Assembly (NCBI GenBank): GCA_942493365.1
Contig: OW818697.1
Span: 2,170,001-2,234,000, forward strand
DNA: 64,000 nucleotides
DNA from: UBA8949 sp942493365
GTDB lineage: Bacteria; Bacillota; Clostridia; Saccharofermentanales; UBA5734
Reading direction: 5' to 3'
The notes beneath the pieces are model-generated. The model searched no databases and was not told where the DNA came from. It saw only the letters and a program-made list of their open reading frames with translations. This document shows positions 52,490 through 61,381 of the stretch, piece after piece (the first letter of the stretch is position 1; every line of letters starts with the position of its first letter). Both the position numbers and the translations under genes were made by a program.

Positions 52490-54208
52490 TTATTTCTCCA
52501 GCCAAAGCTCCAGTTGTTCTTCCAGAATATCAAAAGGGGCCGGGCCCGTTTTCAGTAAAAATAGATGGAAATCTTTCACATCAAAGTCTGAACCTAGGGT
52601 GTTTCGTGCATCCTTCTTTAATTCCAAAATTTCCAGGTATCCGACATAATAATTCAGATAATTGCCTGGGCTTCCAATCATGGTTTCAAAAATATCACTC
52701 TGGTCTACCGGATCGCTGATGCCCATATCGACCAGATATTCTGCCGTTTCCTGCCGGGTCCAACCTTCATAGTTTATGCCAATGTCAACCAGTGAAAGTG
52801 ACCCAAGCATAAAGGACATGTTTGCTGCCAGCGCCGAAGCAAGTTCTTCATCCAATCCAGACATCTCATAGGAATTGAATTCCGCGTAGGTTGCCCAACC
52901 CTCAACATATCCTGAAACATCCATAAGACGACGTATATTGGCAGGTTTGGTTGAAGCAAAATAGGTGGCCTGATACAGATGCCCTGGGAATCCTTCGTGA
53001 GCAAGCGTTTGGATGTCGGTCACACCATTGACATAGATCACGTTGGCATCGAATTTATCGATTGTCGGCACAATGTAAAAGGCCGGGCTCGAAGATTCCT
53101 CCAGGGAAGGATGCACCTTCTTGACTTTGTAGGTCACCGCGGGGCCCGCTGGGAAATCTGTCGCGATCTTTTCGGAGAGTGCTGATAAAGTTCCTTGATA
53201 ATCTTCTGTGGTCAGATCAGCAGCTTCCATCTGATCAAACAGCGCTTCATTTTTGGCGTAAAGAGAGGTAATTGTGCTGATGTTCAAATTTATTCGGGAA
53301 TCGATCATCTTTTTGATTTGATTGATGGTTTTTGAAGTACCCACTTCACTTTTTATCGTATATTCATAGAATTCTTTTCCGTTCTCAAAATTGCATATTC
53401 CACCATCATTTATCCCGGTTCCCTTGAGTGTTGTCAAGCCATCTATAATCGTGTTGTAAGCATCTACCACATCTTTTAAAACAAGCTCTTTGTTGGACTT
53501 TTTGAAAGCCGCACGTTCGGCATCCGTCAGATCAGGAAAAGCATCTATTTTTTCATCAAACAGTTCAATCAAATAATTACTGTCCGGCGTGGCTATAAAA
53601 TCCTGGCATTGTTTGATGATTTCATCTGCAGAAAAATCCGCCATAAACAGACCTGCTTCGGATTTTCTGGTTTCAAAGTCCACGATTTCCTGGCCAAAAG
53701 CATCCACGGTTGCCAACAGCGCCAAGTAATCACTGATATCTTTTTTGGTATTAAAAGCATATTCAGCAAAGAGAATCGGAATGTTTAGCTGATCGCCGGA
53801 AATAGAGCTCAGTGGTTCATAGTATAAATACAGGTCAGCGGCATCAAGTTCCGTGCTAAAATCTTCCTCAATAATCTCGTAGGCTAATTGCTGATCAGGT
53901 GTCAAATATTTGTATTCAATAGCTTTCAGCTTTGTCAGCCAATTTTTGACGTCATCATATTCTTCTTGAAAGCTTTCTTCAGAATATGACCCCAAAGTTA
54001 TGGGATAGTCAGTAATGCCATAGTTTTCAGGATGCGAAACTGTATAATGCAAAGACAGGGTATCGGAAGTTATCGAGTCTTTGAAAATCTCATCGGTTAA
54101 ACTTTCAAATTGCTTTCTGGCATTCTCTTCTGGATTGCCACATGAACACAGGGAGATCATTAAAACTACAACCAGTATAACACTCAGGCCTTTGCGAAAA
54201 TTTTTCAT
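52490..54208 (-). CDS. DUF885 lipoprotein (putative metallopeptidase)
   Basis: 572 residues from ATG 54208 (GGGAGG). Lipoprotein signal: MKNFRKGLSVILVVVLMISLCSCGN with lipobox cysteine. The DUF885 domain occupies most of the rest; the hallmark near residue 445 is LAHEGFPGHLYQ (HExxxPGH), a zinc-peptidase-like motif, with a later GWATYAE. DUF885 proteins are presumed peptidases of outer-surface peptides. Probably anchored to the outer face of the membrane. Confidence 0.9.
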   Translation of the reverse strand: MKNFRKGLSVILVVVLMISLCSCGNPEENARKQFESLTDEIFKDSITSDTLSLHYTVSHPENYGITDYPITLGSYSEESFQEEYDDVKNWLTKLKAIEYKYLTPDQQLAYEIIEEDFSTELDAADLYLYYEPLSSISGDQLNIPILFAEYAFNTKKDISDYLALLATVDAFGQEIVDFETRKSEAGLFMADFSADEIIKQCQDFIATPDSNYLIELFDEKIDAFPDLTDAERAAFKKSNKELVLKDVVDAYNTIIDGLTTLKGTGINDGGICNFENGKEFYEYTIKSEVGTSKTINQIKKMIDSRINLNISTITSLYAKNEALFDQMEAADLTTEDYQGTLSALSEKIATDFPAGPAVTYKVKKVHPSLEESSSPAFYIVPTIDKFDANVIYVNGVTDIQTLAHEGFPGHLYQATYFASTKPANIRRLMDVSGYVEGWATYAEFNSYEMSGLDEELASALAANMSFMLGSLSLVDIGINYEGWTRQETAEYLVDMGISDPVDQSDIFETMIGSPGNYLNYYVGYLEILELKKDARNTLGSDFDVKDFHLFLLKTGPAPFDILEEQLELWLEK

Positions 54209-54499
54209 AAATCCTCCCGATTTTTTTAGTATTGTATTCTTATTCTTTTTAACAAAGTTAAGTTGGTTTGTCAACTGTGATTTTGTAGCGAAAGAAGATG
54301 GCATGATTCCTTGAATACTGCCTCATGCATTTTTTATCGATATCGTTTACCGGGTTGACTCTGCCTGAAAAGCGATGCAACTAATTTAACAACATTTTCA
54401 AATGATCCCATTAAACTGAAATAAGCTCAAATGAGCAGCGGCATGCATGAAGTGTATTATTTCAGAGATTTAATCGATAGCCTTGTTTCACAGCCTTTT

Positions 54500-54926
54500 T
54501 CATTTGCTTTTGGATGAAACAAGCGGTGCTGCAAGATTGGGTATCTCCCGCGCTTCGCCATTTGTCTTTGAATGGACATCGACATATTGCACAAATTCGG
54601 CGTTTGTTTGATAGACTTTTGCGAGTTGGATGAGGCTGGTTGGGCCAAATTGTCTAAGCATGCAGCTCAGCTTGAGTCCTAAATAGAAATAGCGTTCGTA
54701 GACCGGAGAGCAGCCAAATGTTCCGAGTAGGATTTTCGTGATGAAGGTGTCCGAAAGCTCGCGATCATCAGAAATTTCACCGTTCACTAGTGGGGTCATG
54801 CTCTGATAGATTAACTGGATTCTGGCGTAGCAATCAAATCTGATGGCAATGTTCCCACGACTTGTAGTGTGAGTTTTCGTCGGCCTGTTGCATCTTGAAG
54901 CAAGTCATAATCGTCTCGTAGATCAT
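54500..54926 (-). pseudogene. Frameshifted hypothetical gene
   Basis: From ATG 54926 (AGGGCAGG upstream) the frame reads MIYETIMTCFKMQQADENSH..., continues to HCHQI, then stops at 54834-54836. A second frame, shifted by one base, covers AIRFDCYARIQLIYQSMTPLVNG and runs to the stop at 54500 (99 residues after its first ATG at 54799). Together they would form one protein of about 145 residues; the shift is near 54840. I do not recognise the family. A sequencing error is an alternative. Confidence 0.4.
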
Positions 54927-55077
54927 ACGGTCGTCCTGCCCTTTCAGTTTGATTCAATCACAATAATTATAACGTCAAATTAAGTCATAAGGATAAACTT
55001 AGATTGGTCTGGGAATTCACTTGGGAATCAGATACAATGTTATTATTCGCAGACCTGGAAAAAACAGGGAGGGTACT

Positions 55078-56118
55078 ATGAAAAATCATGTCACCAGTCT
55101 CGCACTCGTTTTCATCCTGGCTATGCTTATGACTGGCTGCACAGCCGTGACCGACTCCCCGACGGTTACCACGGCGACGTCTCCAAGTGCCGCGACGACA
55201 CAGGCGTCAGCGGCCGCGACGACCGCCGAGAAGGTCACATTTGAAGGCCGGTACATCGACGTGCACACCCACATTTCGCCTTCAGGAATGTCTGTGGAGC
55301 AGATCATCGCGGCTATGGACGCTGAAGGAATCGATAAAATGGTGATCATGAGTGTTCCAGCCGGAAAGAATGACAGCCAGGAGCAATACGGCATCCCGGC
55401 CGCAGCCCAGCAATACCCCGATCGGTTTATCGCCCTCTATGGCGGCGAGGCCATTACCATGCTGGAGAACGCTGCAACATCAGGTCATTACACCAAGGCC
55501 GATGAAAAGAAGTTTGCCGCTTTGTTGGAAGAAGCGATGAGTTCAGGTCTGTACAGCGGCATCGGCGAAATCGGCCTGCGACATTTTATTCCGAAGGCCG
55601 AAAGCAATGCAATCGACTTGACAATAGCGGGTGACCATCCCTGGATGTTGATCATGAGTGATATCGCGGCCCAATACAATGTGCCGATCGATGTCCATAT
55701 GGAAGCGACGCCCGAAACGCTGCGGGGACTGGAAGCTCTTCTGGCCCACAACAAGAAAACCATCATTATCTGGGATCATGCCGGCTGGGCCAATACGGAC
55801 ATGCCGACGCCGCAATTGATCGGTGAGTTGATGGAAAAATATCCGAACCTGTATGCCAGCATTAAAATGAGGAAAGATAAAACGACGCCAGCCAGTGTCA
55901 GCATATTCAACAGTGCCAAGCAGATCACACCGGAGTGGCTGTCGCTTTTTAAGGCATTCCCCGATCGCTTGATGATTGGCAGTGACATCAAAGCGGGTAT
56001 CCGTGAGGATGAATTCTCCTTTGTGAAAGACCACGTGAAGTTACTCAGCCAATTACCGTCTGATATTTTGAAGAAAATTGAACGCGAAAATGCCATCAGG
56101 ATTTTCAAAATAGAATGA
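55078..56118 (+). CDS. Amidohydrolase-family lipoprotein
   Basis: 346 residues; GGGAGG 5 bp before ATG 55078. Lipoprotein signal MKNHVTSLALVFILAMLMTGC, then a Thr/Ala-rich linker (24-55). The amidohydrolase TIM barrel starts with YIDVHTHISPSG (HxH metal site), followed by AEGIDKMVIMSVPAG, GIGEIGLRHF, IDVHMEATPETL, IIWDHAGW, and LMIGSDIKA. Amidohydrolase_2-type hydrolase with unknown substrate, attached to the outer face of the membrane. Confidence 0.87.
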   Translation: MKNHVTSLALVFILAMLMTGCTAVTDSPTVTTATSPSAATTQASAAATTAEKVTFEGRYIDVHTHISPSGMSVEQIIAAMDAEGIDKMVIMSVPAGKNDSQEQYGIPAAAQQYPDRFIALYGGEAITMLENAATSGHYTKADEKKFAALLEEAMSSGLYSGIGEIGLRHFIPKAESNAIDLTIAGDHPWMLIMSDIAAQYNVPIDVHMEATPETLRGLEALLAHNKKTIIIWDHAGWANTDMPTPQLIGELMEKYPNLYASIKMRKDKTTPASVSIFNSAKQITPEWLSLFKAFPDRLMIGSDIKAGIREDEFSFVKDHVKLLSQLPSDILKKIERENAIRIFKIE

Positions 56119-56152
56119 GCTGAATTGCAGGGGCAGCAATAAATCTTGCGTG

Positions 56153-57364
56153 CTAATTCAAAATATCAGTCTTTTGCAGCAGAAAGTCAAACGCTTGGAC
56201 ATGCTGGATTCCCTGCTCGGACAGGTCAAATTCATCCATCGAGATAATGATTCTGGGAAAAGCATCCGGCAAACCAACAAAGGCGTTCTGCTCGCGCGCT
56301 CGTGTCTGGTCGTCCATGATTGACCAGGCCACTTGAAGATAGAACTGCTCCTTGCCTCTTTTGGCTAGAAAGTCGATTTCTGCATCCCCATTCTTGCCGG
56401 TTTGAACCTGGTAACCGCGGCGCAGGAGTTCCAGATAAACAATATTTTCGAGGATATGGCCGCGATTGGACTGTTCTGGACCGATCAGCTGATTGCGAAT
56501 GCCGGTGTCGACAATGTAGTATTTGCCGTTTGAACGAAGGCGTGCTTTGCCGCGAATATCGAACCGCTCACATTGATAAAGCACGAAAGCGTCACACATC
56601 AGCTTGAGGTAATTGTCAACCGTATCCGACTTGATCGACGATCCTTCGGACTTCAAAACATTGGCGATATTGTTGGCCGAAATATGGCTGCCGATATTCT
56701 CGGCGATAAATTTGGCAACTTTATAGAAACTACCGACGTCGCGCAACTGCCCGCGCATCATGATGTCCCGCGCAAATATTGAATCGAACAAACCTTGATT
56801 GATGGTTCGCATCAGACCTTCATCATGGGTCAGAGCCGCAGCCGGGAATGATCCGTTATTAAGATAGGCTGAAAATTGCGCCGTCATGTTTTCCTTTTGC
56901 CCGGCGTCCTGGAATTCGAGATATTCCATAAACGACAACGGATAAACTTTGATTTCCAGGTATCTTCCGGTCAGATAGGTCAGGTATTCTCCGGAGAATA
57001 GTGTGGCATTGGAGCCGGTCAGATAGATATCGATATCGAATGATACGCGCAGGCTGTTGATGACTTTGGCCCATTCCTGCATCTCCTGGACTTCGTCGAT
57101 CAACAAATAATGTCGTTGCCCCTTGACCGAATTCGCTTGGATGTAGGCGTGCAAAGCCGCGCTATCTTTGTACTTTTCATTTTCGAATTTCTCAAAATTG
57201 ATTTCCATAATGCTTGCTGGCGCGATGCCTTCATTGATCAGGTGATCCCTGTACATTTGCAGCAAAGTCGATTTGCCCGCGCGTCGGACACCCGTGAGAA
57301 TCTTGACAAAATCAGTGTTTTTGGCCGCAATCAGCTTGTCAATATATAGTTGTCGTTTAATCAT
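56153..57364 (-). CDS. ATP-binding protein, AAA_14 plus DUF4143
   Basis: 403 residues. N-terminal AAA ATPase with Walker A LTGVRRAGKSTLLQMY and Walker B HYLLIDEVQEM; C-terminal DUF4143 with RLRSNGKYYIVDTGIRN and AEIDFLAKRGKEQFYLQV, a PD-(D/E)xK-like restriction-fold site. Members of this archaeal/bacterial family are widespread and function-unknown, sometimes linked to mobile-element or defence context. RBS AGGAGGAC region precedes the ATG at 57364. A short degenerate relative lies just to the right (57513-57611). Confidence 0.9.
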   Translation of the reverse strand: MIKRQLYIDKLIAAKNTDFVKILTGVRRAGKSTLLQMYRDHLINEGIAPASIMEINFEKFENEKYKDSAALHAYIQANSVKGQRHYLLIDEVQEMQEWAKVINSLRVSFDIDIYLTGSNATLFSGEYLTYLTGRYLEIKVYPLSFMEYLEFQDAGQKENMTAQFSAYLNNGSFPAAALTHDEGLMRTINQGLFDSIFARDIMMRGQLRDVGSFYKVAKFIAENIGSHISANNIANVLKSEGSSIKSDTVDNYLKLMCDAFVLYQCERFDIRGKARLRSNGKYYIVDTGIRNQLIGPEQSNRGHILENIVYLELLRRGYQVQTGKNGDAEIDFLAKRGKEQFYLQVAWSIMDDQTRAREQNAFVGLPDAFPRIIISMDEFDLSEQGIQHVQAFDFLLQKTDILN

Positions 57365-57512
57365 CTCAGCGTCCTCCTGATCTGATTAGATTATAGCACT
57401 ATTTCCATTATAAAGGAAATGCATGTACTATATTCACTTTATTCCCTTTATAAAGGGAAGCTATCGCTTGTAAAGATGAAAACCGATAGATGTCGCGCTT
57501 CAGCGCGCTTTA

Positions 57513-57611
57513 ATGATGGAACGAATTCAGCGCCCAGAATATCTCAACTTTTTGATTCGATCGCGGGACAAACAGATTATCAAATTATCAGGTTGCAGCA
57601 ACAGTGCGTGA
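57513..57611 (+). pseudogene. Relic of an AAA_14 ATPase gene (N-terminal fragment)
   Basis: 32 codons from ATG 57513 read ERIQRPEYLNFLIRSRDK then QIIKLSG, which resembles the N-terminus of AAA_14/DUF4143 ATPases (MI+R-eYLn-LI--rDKqiIKv-tG) just before the Walker A loop, and then ends in a stop. The rest of the gene is absent. This is a different member from the intact copy at 56153-57364 and lies on the opposite strand. Confidence 0.5.
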
Positions 57612-57685
57612 GAAAAGCACGTTAAATCGAGAACTCGTTCCGCTATGCGCTTGATTGGCTTTTAGCTAAATAGCAAACTCAGCAT

Positions 57686-58654
57686 TCATGCCTGTTCGGC
57701 AAAATAGTGCTCGGCCGCATACTTGTACGCTGCCACGAAAAAGGCGATCGCCTTTTGGCTGACGACGGCTTTTGGACACATCTGCTGGAAGGCGTGGTAG
57801 GCACCTGGAAAGACTTCGAATTGGACCGGGACGCCAGCCTGGCGCAGGTTCTCGACGTAGACTTTGGTTTCGTCGCAAAAGGGCTCGATGTCGCCGACGA
57901 AGGTGATGGCGGGCGGCAGGCCGTGGTAGTCGGTGGCGCGGGCAGCGGCGGCGGTGGCCGGCAGGTCGGGGGTGCCGGCGAGGTCGCCGAGGTAGAGCTG
58001 CCAGGCGTTGCGGTTGGACGCGGTGTTCCAGATGGGGGCATTGTTTTCGGTGGCCGACGGGCTGGTCTGGCGGTCGTCGAGCATGGGATAGAGGGGCATT
58101 TGGCAGGCAATGCGAACGTCGCCGCGGTCGCGAGCCAGCAGGGTCAGCGCAGCGGCCAGGCCGCCGCCGGCGCTATCGCCGCCGACCATCAGCTGATCGT
58201 CACGGACGCCGAGGGCGCTGGCGTTTTCTTTGAGCCAAATGAGGGCGCTCATGCTGTCGTCGAGTGCGGCCGGGAACGGGGCCTCCGGCGACAGGCGGTA
58301 ATCGGGCGCGATGACGACGCAGGGGCTGGCGGCAATCAAGAGGCGAGCAATGCGCGCGGCCTCTTCGGGCGCGCCGATGGCGTAGCCGCCGCCGTGCAGC
58401 CAGAGCACGCCGGGCACCGGTTGCGGCGGCGGGGTCAGCGGGGCGAAGACGCACAGTTTCATCGACGAGCCGTCGGCGCGGGTCAGCGCTTGTTCGCTGA
58501 AGGCGAAGGTGTCGGCTTTGACCTTCATCTTGAGCTTGCGGCTGAAGCCATAGAAAAAGCGCAACCGGGCGATGCTGAACGAGGGGTTGAACAGCTTGGC
58601 CAGGCGGCCAAAAAAGCGCAGTTCGGGATCGATCATGCGGTTGGTGATTTTCAT
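57686..58654 (-). CDS. Alpha/beta hydrolase (HSL-like esterase)
   Basis: 322 residues. Oxyanion-hole motif LWLHGGGYAIG, nucleophile elbow GGDSAGGGLAAAL (catalytic Ser), acid VGDIEPFCDE and His in GAYHAFQQMC. Typical hormone-sensitive-lipase-type esterase. The ATG at 58654 follows GGAGGG with 8 bp spacing. Substrate unknown. Confidence 0.92.
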   Translation of the reverse strand: MKITNRMIDPELRFFGRLAKLFNPSFSIARLRFFYGFSRKLKMKVKADTFAFSEQALTRADGSSMKLCVFAPLTPPPQPVPGVLWLHGGGYAIGAPEEAARIARLLIAASPCVVIAPDYRLSPEAPFPAALDDSMSALIWLKENASALGVRDDQLMVGGDSAGGGLAAALTLLARDRGDVRIACQMPLYPMLDDRQTSPSATENNAPIWNTASNRNAWQLYLGDLAGTPDLPATAAAARATDYHGLPPAITFVGDIEPFCDETKVYVENLRQAGVPVQFEVFPGAYHAFQQMCPKAVVSQKAIAFFVAAYKYAAEHYFAEQA

Positions 58655-58827
58655 GGCTGGCCCTCCGGTGATTTGCGTTGATGTGATGTTACTATTAAAG
58701 CATTCGCGGGGAAAAAATAGAAGAGCAGAGGCATGCTTGAAATGGTAAAATAATGTTTGATGTTTTTGGAAGAAGACATTATTATGATATCAATTTGATT
58801 GTAAACATTTGTTATGGAGGATGTGCT

Positions 58828-59169
58828 ATGTGGGAATGCGCTAGCTGTAAGAATTCGAATTATAATGACGAACGAGCATCCTGTTTTTTTTGTAACGCAA
58901 ATCGATATCCAACCGACGAACTCAGTTCAAAAAAACCTGCGTCACATAACGCTCAGACGCAACAAATCCCGCAGCCGCAGTCAATGGGCCAAGACCGCAA
59001 TAGTAACGCGCTATATTGGGAAATCCGAAATGAGGTTAAAAAGTTGAATCGCAGAATGGTCGTTGTTTATATTGTGGCCATTATTAATTTGATTTGTATC
59101 GGAATATATATTGCATCACTTTTAATTGTTTTTGCCTTCAGTTGTACTCACCAACTCACGATATCATAA
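58828..59169 (+). CDS. RanBP2-type zinc finger membrane protein
   Basis: 113 residues from ATG 58828 (GGAGG 7 bp upstream). The N-terminus MWECASCKNSNYNDERASCFFCNANR follows W-x-C-x2-C-x3-N-x6-C-x2-C of RanBP2/ZnF fingers, unusual in bacteria. Gln/Pro linker, then a TM near 80-106. Possibly a zinc-ribbon-like small membrane protein. The 3' end overlaps a relic on the other strand (59148-59279). Confidence 0.75.
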   Translation: MWECASCKNSNYNDERASCFFCNANRYPTDELSSKKPASHNAQTQQIPQPQSMGQDRNSNALYWEIRNEVKKLNRRMVVVYIVAIINLICIGIYIASLLIVFAFSCTHQLTIS

Positions 59170-59279
59170 TCAAGTTCTGTTTTTAAAAATCTGAACCAAT
59201 CGTCTAGGGTTGGAGATTTTCTTGGCTTGTTGTCTCCGTGATCAAGGTGGTCTTCTGGGCGATTAAAATATTTATCTGG
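59148..59279 (-). pseudogene. C-terminal gene relic
   Basis: On the minus strand, 43 codons read PDKYFNRPEDHLDHGDNK then PRKSPTLDDWFRFLKTEL and end DYDIVSW stop, with strongly protein-like composition but no start codon, and a stop immediately upstream. It looks like the tail of a deleted gene. Family unknown. Confidence 0.4.
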
Positions 59280-59374
59280 TTATCTGCTGTTGCTTGTCGT
59301 CTTCACAATAGTCATGATTTTGCGTACAATGAAAACACACACAGCGAACTCTGTTGACGGACTGGTAAACATCA

Positions 59375-60673
59375 ATGCGCATCACCATTCATCGCGGGCC
59401 AAAAGAGATCGGCGGCACGCTGGTTGAGCTGAAAACAGCGAACACCCGGGTTCTGATTGATGCCGGCTTCCCGCTGTTTTGGGGTGGCAAGCCGATCGAC
59501 GACAAACTCGCGCGCGAATCGCACCAACGATTGTTGGAATTGGGCGTTCTGCCGCCGATTCATGGCTTGTATGAATGGGACGAGCCGAGTTTCGATGCCG
59601 TGCTGGTGTCGCATGCCTATATCGATCACTTTGGGCTGCTCAAATATGTTCATCCACGCATCCCGATCTGGCTGTCGGCCGGTGAGCGGACGATCGTCGA
59701 GATCACGCAGCGTTTTAGGTATTGTGATATTTTCGCGACTGCGGGGCCGACATTTAAAATGGACACCCAATTTCCGGTTGGCGACTTTGTGATCAAGTCC
59801 TATCTGATGGATCACGCTGGTTTTGACGCCGCGGCTTTTCAGCTGACTGCCGAAGGTAAGACGCTTATTTACACGGGCGATTTTCGCGGACGCGGCAGCA
59901 AGTCTGTCTGTCTGGATCGTTTCATCGAACTTGCAGCGAAGCATGCCGATGCGCTGCTGCTTGAGGGCGATACGCTGGGGCGGCCGGACGAGGCGATTAC
60001 GTCTGAGGACGCTCTGGCCGAGGCGCTGATCGATCAGGGTCTGGATTTTAAGGGTCCGATTTTGTTTCAGTGTTCCAGTCAGAACATCGATCGGCTGGTC
60101 GGTTTTTATCGGGCGGCGCAACAGCTGAAAAGGACCTTCGTCATCGATATCTACACCGCCAATGTGCTGCATGATCTGCGCAAACTGGGCAACAAACATC
60201 TGCCCTGTCCGTCTGAGGATTTTCCGGACATCAAGGTGTTCTATCCCCATTCCCTGACCGACAAGATCTTCAAGCAGATTGGCGCCGAATATGCCAAGCG
60301 TTTTTCCGCCTACTACATCGATAAAGAAACGATCGTCGCCAAACAAGGCCGTCTGATGATGATGGCGCGTCCGTCGATGATTCGCGATCTGGAGCGTTGC
60401 GGCTTGCATGACGGCTTGTTCTTCTACTCGCAATGGAACGGCTATCGCGATGCTGACCATCAGCGGAAATTCGAGGCGTCGCTGCGCCAAAGCGGCTTTG
60501 CCCTGCGCGCCCTGCACACCAGCGGTCACACGGCGGTCGCGGACACCCTGCGCTTGATCCGCGAGCTTGATCCCCAGCGGGTCATCGCGATTCACACGAG
60601 TTTGCCTGAGGCTTTCAGGGAATTCTCGGCCAAAACGGTTTTGGTGAAGGATCGGGAAGTACTTGAGGTGTAA
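59375..60673 (+). CDS. Metallo-beta-lactamase-fold hydrolase, variant site
   Basis: 432 residues. Core order of MBL/beta-CASP-type hydrolases: GPKEIGGTLVELKTANTRVLIDAG, the first metal motif VSHAYIDHFGLL, later MDHAGFDAAAF, YTGDFRGRG, DALLLEGDTLGRPD, and C-terminal ALHTSGHTAVADTL and VIAIHTS. The canonical HxHxDH reads H-A-Y-I-D-H here, so the second histidine is replaced by tyrosine. Substrate unknown; resembles the RNase J / CPSF-like MBL group in overall order. An opposite-strand frame across the same bases is the shadow. Confidence 0.8.
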   Translation: MRITIHRGPKEIGGTLVELKTANTRVLIDAGFPLFWGGKPIDDKLARESHQRLLELGVLPPIHGLYEWDEPSFDAVLVSHAYIDHFGLLKYVHPRIPIWLSAGERTIVEITQRFRYCDIFATAGPTFKMDTQFPVGDFVIKSYLMDHAGFDAAAFQLTAEGKTLIYTGDFRGRGSKSVCLDRFIELAAKHADALLLEGDTLGRPDEAITSEDALAEALIDQGLDFKGPILFQCSSQNIDRLVGFYRAAQQLKRTFVIDIYTANVLHDLRKLGNKHLPCPSEDFPDIKVFYPHSLTDKIFKQIGAEYAKRFSAYYIDKETIVAKQGRLMMMARPSMIRDLERCGLHDGLFFYSQWNGYRDADHQRKFEASLRQSGFALRALHTSGHTAVADTLRLIRELDPQRVIAIHTSLPEAFREFSAKTVLVKDREVLEV

Positions 60674-60729
60674 CAATTGCCTTTTTATCGTATAATTAAC
60701 CCATGAAAATTAATCTTCTGGAGGCTAAC

Positions 60730-61344
60730 ATGAATTGTATTTTCTGCGGTGCTGAGCTCAAACCTGATGACAAACTTTGTCCCACCTGCGGGTCTTTGGT
60801 GACAACCTATGCCTCTGAGGTGCCTGCGCTCTACGCCAGCCCATCGCCCGTTACGCCGGTTGAACCGGTCGCTGTGCCGTTGTCCAAGTGGCCGGATGTC
60901 ATCGACGGCTTTTCCATGAAGTGGTTTAATTTGTTTGCGCGGACAATCGTCTGGTTGTGGCTGATTGGTGGCACCCTATTGTTTGGATTGGATATGTATC
61001 GAAACATCACGGAGAATTACGCCGGCAGTTTGGCATCTTATTATAGTGATCCAGACTTTGGCGTTTACAATATCTTGTCGATGATCGGTTTTGTCGGCAT
61101 GACGACCTTGATGGTTGTAGCGCGTTTTCGGCTGGTCGAGTTTAAGAAAATTGGCTACCTGCTTATCCAGATTTTTTGGGTCGCTCGAGTCGTTTGGCCG
61201 ATGCTTTCGGCTTTGTTCGTCACTGGCGATTATCCAATTGAAGTTACGCTGAGCCTGGTGTTTCAGCAAAATTTATTGTATATCGGTTTAAGTTTAGCCA
61301 GCTTCATCTATTTCTACAAAAGAAAGTTGCTTTTTAAAAATTGA
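60730..61344 (+). CDS. Zinc-ribbon membrane protein
   Basis: 204 residues from ATG 60730 (TGGAGG at 6 bp). The N-terminus CIFCGAELKPDDKLCPTCGSL is a zinc ribbon, followed by a Pro-rich linker and about four TM segments (FNLFARTIVWLWLIGGTLLFGL, YNILSMIGFVGMTTLMVVARF, and two more to the end). Similar in layout to DUF6320 proteins. Role unknown. 57 bp after the MBL gene. Confidence 0.7.
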   Translation: MNCIFCGAELKPDDKLCPTCGSLVTTYASEVPALYASPSPVTPVEPVAVPLSKWPDVIDGFSMKWFNLFARTIVWLWLIGGTLLFGLDMYRNITENYAGSLASYYSDPDFGVYNILSMIGFVGMTTLMVVARFRLVEFKKIGYLLIQIFWVARVVWPMLSALFVTGDYPIEVTLSLVFQQNLLYIGLSLASFIYFYKRKLLFKN

Positions 61345-61381
61345 TATATTCAGCATAATGAATGTATTGGAGGTAACGCCA

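Noticed and set aside
57419..57625. 68-codon + strand frame starting at 57419
   Set aside because: No ribosome binding site and low protein-like character; the overlapping fragment at 57513 in another frame resembles AAA_14 proteins and explains the coding signal.
59372..60676. Antisense frame of 434 codons across the MBL gene
   Set aside because: Exact shadow of the + strand gene, no recognisable domain and no ribosome binding site.
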